Translations under genes and position numbers: made by a program | Source: Sulfitobacter sediminilitoris | Lineage (GTDB): Bacteria; Pseudomonadota; Alphaproteobacteria; Rhodobacterales; Rhodobacteraceae | Assembly: GCF_010667575.1 (NCBI RefSeq) | Contig: NZ_JAABNT010000017.1 | Coordinates: 1 to 64,000, forward strand | Length of the DNA stretch: 64,000 bases | Direction of reading: 5' to 3' | The notes under the pieces: model-generated | The model's database searches: none | Told to the model about the DNA's origin: nothing | Seen by the model: the letters and a program-made list of their open reading frames with translations, nothing else | In this document: one piece after another, positions 7,601-14,334 of the stretch | Position numbering within the stretch: the stretch's first letter is position 1 | How the letters are laid out: every line of letters starts with the position of its first letter

Positions 7601-8976
7601 GCGCCGTACTCCTTATAGATGTCGCGCCATGGGCGGCTTTGGTAGGCCACGCGCTTGATGTTGATCAGGTGCAACGCGGTCACGTTGTCGCTGGTGATGG
7701 AGCCGGACCATGTGCCGGTGCCCAGCATGAAGGACGGCTCAAGGTCCGTGGAATAGCCCATGCCGCCCATGATCGCGGGGGTGTTGACCAGCACGCGGCC
7801 AGTGGGCACCGTGGCAAACTTCGCGACGACCTCGGGATCGTCGCAATGGATGACCGACGAATGGCCCCAGCCTTCGAACCGCGCGATTTGTTGGGACAGT
7901 TCCAATCCGTGATCGGTGTTCTTGGCCGCGTAGAAGGCCAGCACCGGGTTCAGCTTTTCCGCCGACAGGGGGCGGTCCCAGCCGATCTCGGTTTCCTCTG
8001 AGACAAGGCAGCGGGTGCGGGGCGGGATCGAGAACTGCGCGGCATCCGCAAGGGCCTGCGGCGACTGGCCGACGCGTTCGGGGTTCATCGCCTGTTTGCC
8101 GGTGAAGATCACCTTTGCCAGACGGTCCGCCTCGGCGGGGGTGCAGAAATAGGCACCCTTGAGCTTCATCTCGTGGCGCAGGTCGCGGGCAACCTCGGCG
8201 TCCGCGATGACCGCCTGTTCGCTCACGCAGGCGGTGCCGTAGTCAAAGCACTTCGAGGTGACAATCATCTCGGCCACTTCGGCCAGATCCTGTTTCTTGG
8301 ATTTGTGCACGTAGCAGGGCACGTTGCCTGCGCCGACGGCCAGCGTGGGCTTGCCGGAGGAATAGGCGGCCTTGACCATCGCAGGGCCGCCCGTCGCCAT
8401 CACGACGGAGGTCCGGCGGTGGCGCATCAACTCGGCGGTACCTTGGATCGTGACCTGATCCATGCACTGGATTAGCCCCTTGGGCGCGCCCATCTGTTCG
8501 GCGACGCGGGCCATGATGGCAACGGTTTCCATGCCGCATTTCACGCCCCGAGGATGAGGTGCACAGACGATGGCGTTGCCGGCTTTGACTGCTGACAGGA
8601 CCTTGAAGATGATGGTCGAGGTCGGGTTCGTCACCGGGATCAGAGCAGCAACGACGCCCATCGGTTCACCGAAAGCGGCGATCTTGGTCGCGTCGTCGCG
8701 CCAGAGCATGCCCAGCGTTGTCACATCCCGCAGGTAGTCTGCGACGGACAGCGAATTGAAGAGGTTCTTGACGCGTTTATCGGGGACGTTGCCATAGCCG
8801 GTTTCATCGACGGCCAGTTGACCCAGACGTTCGGCTTCGGGCTCTATCGCGCGGGCCATGGCGTCAACGATGGCGTCCACATGGGACGGATCGGTGCCGA
8901 GGAACTGGCGGTAGGCGTCAAAGGCGCTTTCGGCCATGCGGCGGGCTGCGGCGATGGATTTGAGATCTGCGTCCAT
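7597..8976 (-). CDS. BMC-associated aldehyde dehydrogenase, CoA-acylating type (EutE/PduP/SauS-like)
   Basis: A 459-residue aldehyde dehydrogenase, the length of acylating BMC enzymes such as EutE and PduP. The catalytic cysteine is Cys250 in FDYGTACVSEQ. The GEPMGVVAALIPVTNPTS segment is the conserved entry to the cofactor site. By family it oxidises an aldehyde to its acyl-CoA with NAD+, the signature reaction of metabolosomes. No obvious encapsulation peptide is seen at either end, although the N-terminal helix (residues 1-25) is amphipathic-like. Its ATG overlaps the stop of the opine-dehydrogenase-family gene. The aldehyde is not identifiable; the lack of a lyase gene argues against a diol, ethanolamine or choline pathway. 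Confidence 0.9.
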   Translation of the reverse strand: MDADLKSIAAARRMAESAFDAYRQFLGTDPSHVDAIVDAMARAIEPEAERLGQLAVDETGYGNVPDKRVKNLFNSLSVADYLRDVTTLGMLWRDDATKIAAFGEPMGVVAALIPVTNPTSTIIFKVLSAVKAGNAIVCAPHPRGVKCGMETVAIMARVAEQMGAPKGLIQCMDQVTIQGTAELMRHRRTSVVMATGGPAMVKAAYSSGKPTLAVGAGNVPCYVHKSKKQDLAEVAEMIVTSKCFDYGTACVSEQAVIADAEVARDLRHEMKLKGAYFCTPAEADRLAKVIFTGKQAMNPERVGQSPQALADAAQFSIPPRTRCLVSEETEIGWDRPLSAEKLNPVLAFYAAKNTDHGLELSQQIARFEGWGHSSVIHCDDPEVVAKFATVPTGRVLVNTPAIMGGMGYSTDLEPSFMLGTGTWSGSITSDNVTALHLINIKRVAYQSRPWRDIYKEYGA

Positions 8977-10160
8977 CAGCGGCCTCCGGGCGTGAGCGCG
9001 TCAAAGGTGCGGCGCGCGTCGTCAATGGTGTCTGCGGTGATGTCCATCGTCTCAAGGCGTCGACCGCTGGCAGCGATGTCGGCATCAAGGATGGCACCGG
9101 TTAGCGCGATCATGGCGTCGGTTTGCGGCACGGAGATGCCTGCAAGGGCGGCAGCAGAGCAGAGAGGAACGAGCGAGCCAATGACGCCGTCGCGCAGCAT
9201 GTGCCGCGCGGTGTCGCGGTCGGGAACGGGGCGGGTGCCCTCGCCTTTTGCGGCTCCAGTATGTTGGGCGATCCAGTCAGCCGTATCAGGCAGGCCCCGG
9301 ATGCCGAAGGCACGGGCGACGGTCTTGCGCTCTTCGGCCAACACTTCGATCAGGCGCATCTGGTCGGGACCGATGAGGTTGGCGAAGGTCTCGTTTTCGG
9401 GCAGTGGCACGCCGCCCATGGGGATTTTCACGCCACCAGAAACCAGCCCTGCCCCACCCATGATCAGCGCCGGGATGTCCACGGCGGCGGAAAGATCGGC
9501 AAAGCCGCTGGCCAGCACGGATTCAACTTCCTGAAGGTTGGGCAGGATGTGGTTCAGCCCGGTGATGGCCTCGCTGCGGCCCCGTGGCAGTGTACTTGCG
9601 GCAACTGGCGCGCGGTCCGACAGATGAAGCGTCGCCCCTTCGGTGCGGAACCAGTAGGGCAATCCTTGCGTCTCGATCAGCGTGACATCGGCTGTGCACC
9701 CGCCAAGGCGGAGCATCCAAGCGGACTCGACAGCACCAAGGGAACGACCGGGGGCCAGAACCAGCACCTGACCGTCGCTCAGATGATCGGCCAGCACCAT
9801 GGCATAGGTGCGCTGTTTGTGGATCGGGCCGGTGAGGAAAATCGCCTCTGCCCCATCCACTGCCGCGTCAAGTTCCGCTGTCAGCTTTACCGACGCCGTG
9901 CCGCTGTCCACCTGATAGCTGCCGATGGGCCCCGCCCCGCGCAGGGCAATGCCGGAGGACGCGCGCATCAATTCCAGCTCTTTGCCGTAAGCGGAAAAGA
10001 GCGTGACGTCGCAATTTTCGGCCAAGGCCAGCGCTGCGATCAGCCGCGCATCCGGGCCACCGCCCAGCACCGCGATGCGGGTGAGGCGCGGCGCGTCTGG
10101 CGGCGCGGAAGAGCGGCTGCGCGAGGCAGCGCGCGCGAAATCCTCGAAATCGGCAGGCAT
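8976..10160 (-). CDS. Octopine/opine dehydrogenase-family protein with putative encapsulation peptide
   Basis: A 394-residue protein with the layout of N-(1-carboxyalkyl)amino acid (opine) dehydrogenases. It has an N-terminal Rossmann domain (VLGGGPDARLIAALAL), a middle hinge and a C-terminal helical domain (GSLVPLCSAAALAGISVPQTDAMI, then GRRLETM). Family enzymes make or split secondary amines between an amino acid and a keto acid using NAD(P)H. In the position where the family has the catalytic His-Pro, this protein has VDIP (Asp228), so its chemistry may differ. Residues 1-25 form a short acidic-amphipathic helix (MPADFEDFARAA) followed by a Ser/Pro/Arg linker, the usual shape of a BMC encapsulation peptide. 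Position in the operon: after BMC-H, before the aldehyde dehydrogenase. Confidence 0.8.
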   Translation of the reverse strand: MPADFEDFARAASRSRSSAPPDAPRLTRIAVLGGGPDARLIAALALAENCDVTLFSAYGKELELMRASSGIALRGAGPIGSYQVDSGTASVKLTAELDAAVDGAEAIFLTGPIHKQRTYAMVLADHLSDGQVLVLAPGRSLGAVESAWMLRLGGCTADVTLIETQGLPYWFRTEGATLHLSDRAPVAASTLPRGRSEAITGLNHILPNLQEVESVLASGFADLSAAVDIPALIMGGAGLVSGGVKIPMGGVPLPENETFANLIGPDQMRLIEVLAEERKTVARAFGIRGLPDTADWIAQHTGAAKGEGTRPVPDRDTARHMLRDGVIGSLVPLCSAAALAGISVPQTDAMIALTGAILDADIAASGRRLETMDITADTIDDARRTFDALTPGGR

Positions 10161-10181
10161 GGGCGGACCTCTGGCTTTTGC

Positions 10182-10481
10182 TTAGCTGCTGAGACCGTCG
10201 AGGATCGCTTCAAGCTCGTCATGCGGGCGCGCGATGACGTGGACCGAGACAACCTCGCCCACTTTATTCGCGGCGGTGGCTCCGGCGTCGGTCGCGGCTT
10301 TGACGGCACCGACTTCGCCGCGCACGAGGGTGGTGATCAAACCGCCGCCCGCCTTGGATTGGCCGACGAGGGTGACGCTCGCGGCCTTGACCATTGCGTC
10401 GGCGGCTTCAATCGCGCCGACAAGGCCGCGGGTTTCGATCATGCCAAGGGCCATCTGGCCCGGTGTTGGTGATTTCGCCAT
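10182..10481 (-). CDS. BMC-H hexameric shell protein (EutM/PduA-like)
   Basis: A 99-residue single-domain BMC shell protein. Hallmarks are [49 protein letters not shown] and [14 protein letters not shown]. It should form flat hexamers that tile the shell facets. The loop lining the pore, typically K-I-G-S-G-L in EutM/PduA, reads K-A-G-G-G-L here. A small glycine replaces the usual serine, which may make the pore wider or less polar. It is the only BMC-H in the window. A good ribosome-binding site (AAAGGAAA) precedes the ATG. It lies 41 nt after the BMC-P gene. Confidence 0.95.
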   Translation of the reverse strand: MAKSPTPGQMALGMIETRGLVGAIEAADAMVKAASVTLVGQSKAGGGLITTLVRGEVGAVKAATDAGATAANKVGEVVSVHVIARPHDELEAILDGLSS

Positions 10482-10522
10482 GGGAGTTTCCTTTGGTTTT
10501 GATGTTCAGAATATTATTGTAA

Positions 10523-10786
10523 TCAGGTGCTTATGCGGTCCACGACCGCGATGATGGCAAGGTCCACGGGGGCCGACGACAGCCCCTGCGCCATCCTGGC
10601 GGCAGAACCGTGTGTCAAAAGAACCGTATCGCCCACGCCGGCGCCGACGGTATCGGGCGCAACGGTGCTGGCGATCAGCACCTTGCCGTCCGCGTTCACC
10701 ACATCGACGATAAGCAGTTTCTGCCCCGTCAGGCGCTCTGCCTTGGCGGTTGCGGTGACGGTACCTGTGACCTTGCCGATCTGCAT
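10523..10786 (-). CDS. BMC-P pentameric vertex protein (EutN/CcmL-like)
   Basis: An 87-residue EutN/CcmL-family protein. It starts MQIGKVTGTVTATAKAERL, continues GQKLLIVDVV, and has the typical VGAGVGDTVLLTHGSAAR segment and an AIIAVVD ending. Pentamers of this family cap the vertices of the icosahedral shell. With one BMC-H, one BMC-T and one BMC-P, the operon holds a minimal complete shell set. The gene starts 3 nt after the stop of the glutamine-synthetase-like gene, so the two are tightly coupled. Confidence 0.95.
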   Translation of the reverse strand: MQIGKVTGTVTATAKAERLTGQKLLIVDVVNADGKVLIASTVAPDTVGAGVGDTVLLTHGSAARMAQGLSSAPVDLAIIAVVDRIST

Positions 10787-10789
10787 GGC

Positions 10790-12082
10790 TCAGAGCGTCC
10801 TCAGATAACGGTCGGTTTCGACCGGGGTGACCTGTTCGGCAAAGAAGCCCAGTTCGCGTTCGGCCATCTGCAGGTAAAGCTCCCACATGGTCTCGCCCAG
10901 TACATCCTTCATCCAGTCGGAGCTGCGCGCGCGTTCGATCGCGGTGCCCAGATCCGTTGGAATTGGTTCCCCGTGGAATTCTTCGTAGGCGTTGCCCATG
11001 GTGGGTTCAGTCGGCTCCATCCCTTGCTCAATCCCGTCAAGACCGGCGGCAAGGTCTGTCGCCATCAGAAGGTACGGGTTTGCATCCGCCCCTGCGTCAC
11101 GCTTTTCAACGCGCACGGCGCTGTCTGTGCCTTCGATGATACGTAGACCTACGGTGCGGTTGTCATAACCCCAGGAGGTGTTGATCGGGCAGAAGGTGTA
11201 AGGCTGGCGGCGGCGGAAGCCGTTGGGCGTGGGTGAACCGCAGACCGCTGTTTCAGCCATGCGTTTCTGAAGACCGGCTGTGAAATTCTTGCCCAGTGCG
11301 TTCAGCTTGCCGCCGTCGGCAAAGGCGTTCTTGCCGTCTTTCCACAGGGAATAGTGGATGTGGAAACCGTTGCCCGATTGATCAAAGAACGGCTTTGGCA
11401 TGAACGTGGCAAGGTAGTTGTGGGCGATGCCCAACTGGCGCACCAGCGATTTGAACAGCACCACGCGGTCAGCCGACAACAGCGCGTCGTCATAGCGGAT
11501 ATTCACTTCGACCTGACCGGCGGCGTATTCGGGGTTGGATTGTTCAATCGGGATGCCGCATTCGTTGATCTGCTGGCGGATCGGGCCGACAATATGTTCC
11601 ATCCGCGCCGCACGGCCCAAGCCGTAGACCTGAATGCCCTGATCGCGGGGCTGGCCTGTTTCGGGATCCAGCAGGTAGAACTCCAGCTCTGCCCCGGTCG
11701 AGACATCGAAACCCATGTCACGCGCGCGTTCGACCTGTCTGATCAGTGCCTGACGCGGGTCAATGGGGACCGGCTTGTGGTCCATGCCTTCGGCGCGGGC
11801 AAAGGACACTGCCACGCCTTCCTCCCATGGGACGGGAACGGGCTTGGTCAGCGGGAACATGTGCATGTCGGGATAGCCGTTGTCGAAATTGACGTAAGGC
11901 GTGTCCCAGACATCGCAGTTTGAATCGATGGCGAACATGGCAATCGACAGGGCGTTGCCCTGTTTGCAGATCGTTTCCCAATGCGATGCAGGAATGCGTT
12001 TGCCGCGCATGATCCCGTTCAGATCACCCAGGCCCAATATGACCGTATGCGTGCCTTCAGGCAGGCTGAAATCCGTACTCAT
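10790..12082 (-). CDS. Glutamine synthetase-family gamma-glutamyl-amine ligase, first gene of the BMC operon
   Basis: A 430-residue glutamine synthetase homologue. The N-terminal DLNGIMRGKRIP motif, the catalytic segment NGFHIHYSLW and the TSWGYDNRTVGLRI region resemble gamma-glutamylamide synthetases (GmaS, PuuA, IpuC group) more than housekeeping GlnA. These enzymes couple glutamate to an amine using ATP. I start it at MSTDFSLPEG (12082); the longer open frame would include the operator at 12128. It is the first gene behind the operator and is followed after 3 nt by the BMC-P gene. That placement suggests it activates or consumes the amine that feeds the compartment. The exact amine is unknown. 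Confidence 0.85.
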   Translation of the reverse strand: MSTDFSLPEGTHTVILGLGDLNGIMRGKRIPASHWETICKQGNALSIAMFAIDSNCDVWDTPYVNFDNGYPDMHMFPLTKPVPVPWEEGVAVSFARAEGMDHKPVPIDPRQALIRQVERARDMGFDVSTGAELEFYLLDPETGQPRDQGIQVYGLGRAARMEHIVGPIRQQINECGIPIEQSNPEYAAGQVEVNIRYDDALLSADRVVLFKSLVRQLGIAHNYLATFMPKPFFDQSGNGFHIHYSLWKDGKNAFADGGKLNALGKNFTAGLQKRMAETAVCGSPTPNGFRRRQPYTFCPINTSWGYDNRTVGLRIIEGTDSAVRVEKRDAGADANPYLLMATDLAAGLDGIEQGMEPTEPTMGNAYEEFHGEPIPTDLGTAIERARSSDWMKDVLGETMWELYLQMAERELGFFAEQVTPVETDRYLRTL

Positions 12083-12127
12083 CTCGTCCGTCTCCCTGTC
12101 GAGAATCTGATTGTTTTTATATGTATT

Positions 12128-12137
12128 CTGTATACAG
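12128..12137. promoter_or_regulatory. CTGTATACAG operator 2 (BMC operon / flavoprotein divergent promoter)
   Basis: A perfect 10-bp palindrome in the 95-nt gap between the divergent glutamine-synthetase-like gene (start 12082) and the flavoprotein gene (start 12178). It is 46 and 41 nt from the two start codons. The flanks extend the match to operators 1 and 3 (ATTCTGTATACAGTAT). One repressor here could control both directions. Confidence 0.8.
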
Positions 12138-12177
12138 TATTCATGAATGCAGTGACCTGACAAGGAAAATAAGGCCG

Positions 12178-13320
12178 ATGAGACGAAATTCCTGCGTGGT
12201 GGTGGGGGCCGGAATTGCCGGTGTGATGACTGCCCTGCACCTGCAACGGCGCGGCGAACAGGTCACTCTGATTGACCGTTGGGAGCCGGGACACGCGCGG
12301 GCGGCCTCGACCGACTACAACCGGGTCATTCGTGCGATTTCCGGGCGGGATGAGTTCTATACCCGCTGGGCCCGGGAAAGCCGGGCGATGTGGCTGGAGA
12401 TGCAGGCCGAGAGCGGTCAGAACCTGATGTACGAATGCGGTGCGCTGATCCTTGCCACCGAAGGGCATTGCGATTGGGAGGATTCCACCGCCGAGACCTT
12501 TGATAAGGTCGGTGTACCCTACTACAAATTCACCCCCGACGAGGTGCGCGCGCGGTTCCCGCAGTTCAAGGTGGATGAGATCAAATATGCGCTGTTCGAG
12601 CCGGAGGCGGGTTTGCTGATGGCACACCGCTGCGTGATCACAGCGCTGAAGATGTTCAAGGACGCAGGCGGCGTGGTAAAGCGTGGCACAGTCACGACAG
12701 ACACGCAGGAACGCCCCTTGCTGGATGGCCAGCCCATCCGCGCCGATCTGATCGTGATCGCGACGGGCGCATGGATGTCCGAGATGTTCCCAAAGACGAT
12801 CAAGACGATCAGCGCGATCATGGGGATCAACGTGCTTTATACATCAACCCCCGACGGGTCCGACGCCTTTGACATGGAAAACATGCCCTGCTGGATCGAC
12901 CATGGGCAGGGCAGTTTCGGTATTCCTTCATCGGAAGGGTCCGGGGTCAAGGCGGCGGTGGTCATCCCCAACACGCCCATCGACATCAACAATGACGAAC
13001 GACTGATCGAGAAGGCGTCACTGGCGAAAACGCGAACCTATATCCGGCACCGGCTGCCGGGGTTGATCGGGCAGCGCGTGGTCGACAGCAAATTCAATCA
13101 GGTGATCCTGACGCCCGACACGCATTTCATCGTGGACTGGCATCCGGTGCATGAGAACGTGTTGTTCGCGGGCGGCTGTTCCGGGCATCTGTTCAAGCAT
13201 GGCCCGGTCTTTGGGAATTTTGTCGCTGGGGTGGCGACGCGGGATTATGGCACGGCGGACCGCTTCAAGATTGCGAACCGCCGCAAGCTGTCGCCCAAGG
13301 AGAGCCCCTCAGGCCGGTGA
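12178..13320 (+). CDS. FAD-dependent amine oxidoreductase (monomeric sarcosine oxidase/DAO family)
   Basis: A 380-residue flavoprotein. The N-terminal dinucleotide-binding motif is VVVGAGIAGVMTALHL, and the C-terminal FAD-contact motif is FAGGCSGHLFKHGPVFG, both typical of the sarcosine/N-methyltryptophan oxidase branch of the DAO family. Such enzymes oxidise secondary amines or N-alkyl amino acids to an imine that hydrolyses to an aldehyde. In monomeric sarcosine oxidase a cysteine five residues before the TPD motif holds FAD covalently. Here that position in NQVILTPDTHF is asparagine, so FAD is probably non-covalent. The gene is divergent from the BMC operon and shares operator 2. The ATG at 12178 has AAGGA upstream. 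It is a good candidate source of the compartment's aldehyde. Confidence 0.85.
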   Translation: MRRNSCVVVGAGIAGVMTALHLQRRGEQVTLIDRWEPGHARAASTDYNRVIRAISGRDEFYTRWARESRAMWLEMQAESGQNLMYECGALILATEGHCDWEDSTAETFDKVGVPYYKFTPDEVRARFPQFKVDEIKYALFEPEAGLLMAHRCVITALKMFKDAGGVVKRGTVTTDTQERPLLDGQPIRADLIVIATGAWMSEMFPKTIKTISAIMGINVLYTSTPDGSDAFDMENMPCWIDHGQGSFGIPSSEGSGVKAAVVIPNTPIDINNDERLIEKASLAKTRTYIRHRLPGLIGQRVVDSKFNQVILTPDTHFIVDWHPVHENVLFAGGCSGHLFKHGPVFGNFVAGVATRDYGTADRFKIANRRKLSPKESPSGR

Positions 13321-13644
13321 CATATCGGCGTAAACGCCCGCATTGGGGCAAAGCGCCGTGTCAAAATCCACACCCAGATCAATCGCGTTCTGACAGGCAT
13401 TGGCATTCTGGCAATGCCCGCAGGTCTGCGCCAATTCCATCGCAAGTCCGAAATCTGCGTCGATCATGGCGGGCGTGACACCAAAGCGCGCGGCAAGCAC
13501 CTCCATCCGGGCGCGGGTGCCGTCCTTGCTGGTGATCAGGCGGGTATAGTCTGCGCGTGACATGCCCAGGTCAGCAAGCTCCAGATCGGTGGGCGCGCGC
13601 TCGCGGTCCTGAAAGAAGTCTTTGAGCAGGGTAATGATGGACAT
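13309..13644 (-). CDS. DUF6455-like small cysteine-motif protein
   Basis: A 111-residue protein, apparently of the DUF6455 type common in Rhodobacterales. The C-terminal half contains CGHC (Cys75, Cys78), Cys84 and Cys99 in the arrangement C-x2-C-x5-C-x14-C, a plausible metal or iron-sulfur site. The N-terminus is helical. It converges on the flavoprotein gene and overlaps its 3' end by 12 nt. A candidate FNR/FnrL box lies about 59 nt upstream, consistent with oxygen-dependent expression. It is probably not part of the BMC pathway. Confidence 0.7.
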   Translation of the reverse strand: MSIITLLKDFFQDRERAPTDLELADLGMSRADYTRLITSKDGTRARMEVLAARFGVTPAMIDADFGLAMELAQTCGHCQNANACQNAIDLGVDFDTALCPNAGVYADMSPA

Positions 13645-13702
13645 GGTTTTCCTCCCGAAACGGTATGCGCAAGATAATGCGCTGCGAATCGGGCGGGCGT
13701 CC

Positions 13703-13716
13703 TTGATCTGGATCAG
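13703..13716. promoter_or_regulatory. Candidate FNR/FnrL box
   Basis: TTGATCTGGATCAG matches the FNR-type consensus TTGAT-N4-ATCAA at nine of ten defined positions. It sits 59-72 nt upstream of the DUF6455-like start codon, where an activator site is expected. It also lies close to the 3' end of vapC, for which it would have no role. Confidence 0.45.
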
Positions 13717-13723
13717 ATCGGGG

Positions 13724-14098
13724 TCAGTGGAGCGGTTGGTAGGCGATGCCGAGGCCGTTCGCGCAAGCCGAGAGGCGTCTGTCGTAAGTCCACAATCGAG
13801 CGCGCCTGTCGAGCAGACAGGAGGCCAGCAGCACTGCGTCGATCAATCCGATCCCTCGCGAGAACAGCTGCTCGCTTTCGATCAATACCCGCGTTTCCGA
13901 AAGCCTGGCGCTCGGCACTGTTTTCAGCCTGTCCAACCTCTTGAGGAATTCCGTGCGATTCCTGAGTGAACCCATCGCGAGTTCGCCGACGATAAGCGGA
14001 TGACAATATACATTCTCGGCATTCAAGAGCGAAGCAAGCTCGGCGTTTCCCTCTCGCAGATGGTCAATCCAGATCGGTGAATCGACAAGGATCATCAA
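13724..14098 (-). CDS. vapC: VapC-like PIN-domain toxin
   Basis: A 124-residue PIN-domain ribonuclease of the type II toxin-antitoxin class. Acidic residues at the expected places are the N-terminal D in LVDSPIWIDHL, the E in VGELAMG, the D in GLIDAVLLAS and the D in WTYDRRL. Family members cut tRNA or rRNA when released from the antitoxin. It overlaps the upstream vapB-like gene by 4 nt in the usual antitoxin-toxin order. The pair sits between the two halves of the amine regulon, where it may stabilise the plasmid or be a passenger. Confidence 0.88.
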   Translation of the reverse strand: MMILVDSPIWIDHLREGNAELASLLNAENVYCHPLIVGELAMGSLRNRTEFLKRLDRLKTVPSARLSETRVLIESEQLFSRGIGLIDAVLLASCLLDRRARLWTYDRRLSACANGLGIAYQPLH

Positions 14099-14283
14099 AG
14101 ACGCCGCCGGGGTGGGGCTTCCGCGTCAGGATCACTGCCGCCCATGGCTGCTAGTCTGCGGGATGCCTCACGATGCACCAAATCCTGAAGTGCTTTGCGG
14201 ATAAGGGCCGACCGCTCTTTGATTCCGGTGAGTTCTTCGGCGTCTTTCAACAACTCGTCGTCCAGTGTTACTGTGGTGCGCAT
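14095..14283 (-). CDS. vapB: VapB-like antitoxin (ribbon-helix-helix)
   Basis: A 62-residue antitoxin. The N-terminus MRTTVTLDDELLKDAEELTG, followed by ERSALIRKALQDLV, is a typical ribbon-helix-helix DNA-binding domain, and the C-terminus is a short charged tail that would wrap the toxin. It neutralises VapC and represses its own promoter. The promoter carries a clear array of TGATGC/GCATCA half-sites at 14295-14331, immediately upstream of the ATG. Confidence 0.85.
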   Translation of the reverse strand: MRTTVTLDDELLKDAEELTGIKERSALIRKALQDLVHREASRRLAAMGGSDPDAEAPPRRRL

Positions 14284-14294
14284 GGTCTTTCTCC

Positions 14295-14331
14295 TGATGC
14301 CAAATGCATCAAATAGTGCATCATTTGATGC
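14295..14331. promoter_or_regulatory. VapB(C) autoregulatory operator array
   Basis: Four 6-bp half-sites occur in 37 bp: TGATGC (14295-14300), GCATCA (14306-14311), GCATCA (14318-14323) and TGATGC (14326-14331). They form two nested inverted repeats just upstream of the vapB start codon, the arrangement expected for cooperative binding of a ribbon-helix-helix antitoxin-toxin complex. Confidence 0.65.
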
Positions 14332-14334
14332 GGA

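Noticed and set aside
9123..10472. Open frame of 449 codons opposite the opine-dehydrogenase and BMC-H genes
   Set aside because: It covers two well-supported genes on the other strand and its product has no recognisable feature.
8976..12082. Assignment of the compartment to the RMM (aminopropanol/aminoacetone) type
   Set aside because: A RidA-like gene and an aldehyde dehydrogenase are shared features, but the diagnostic amino alcohol kinase and phospho-lyase genes are not in the window.
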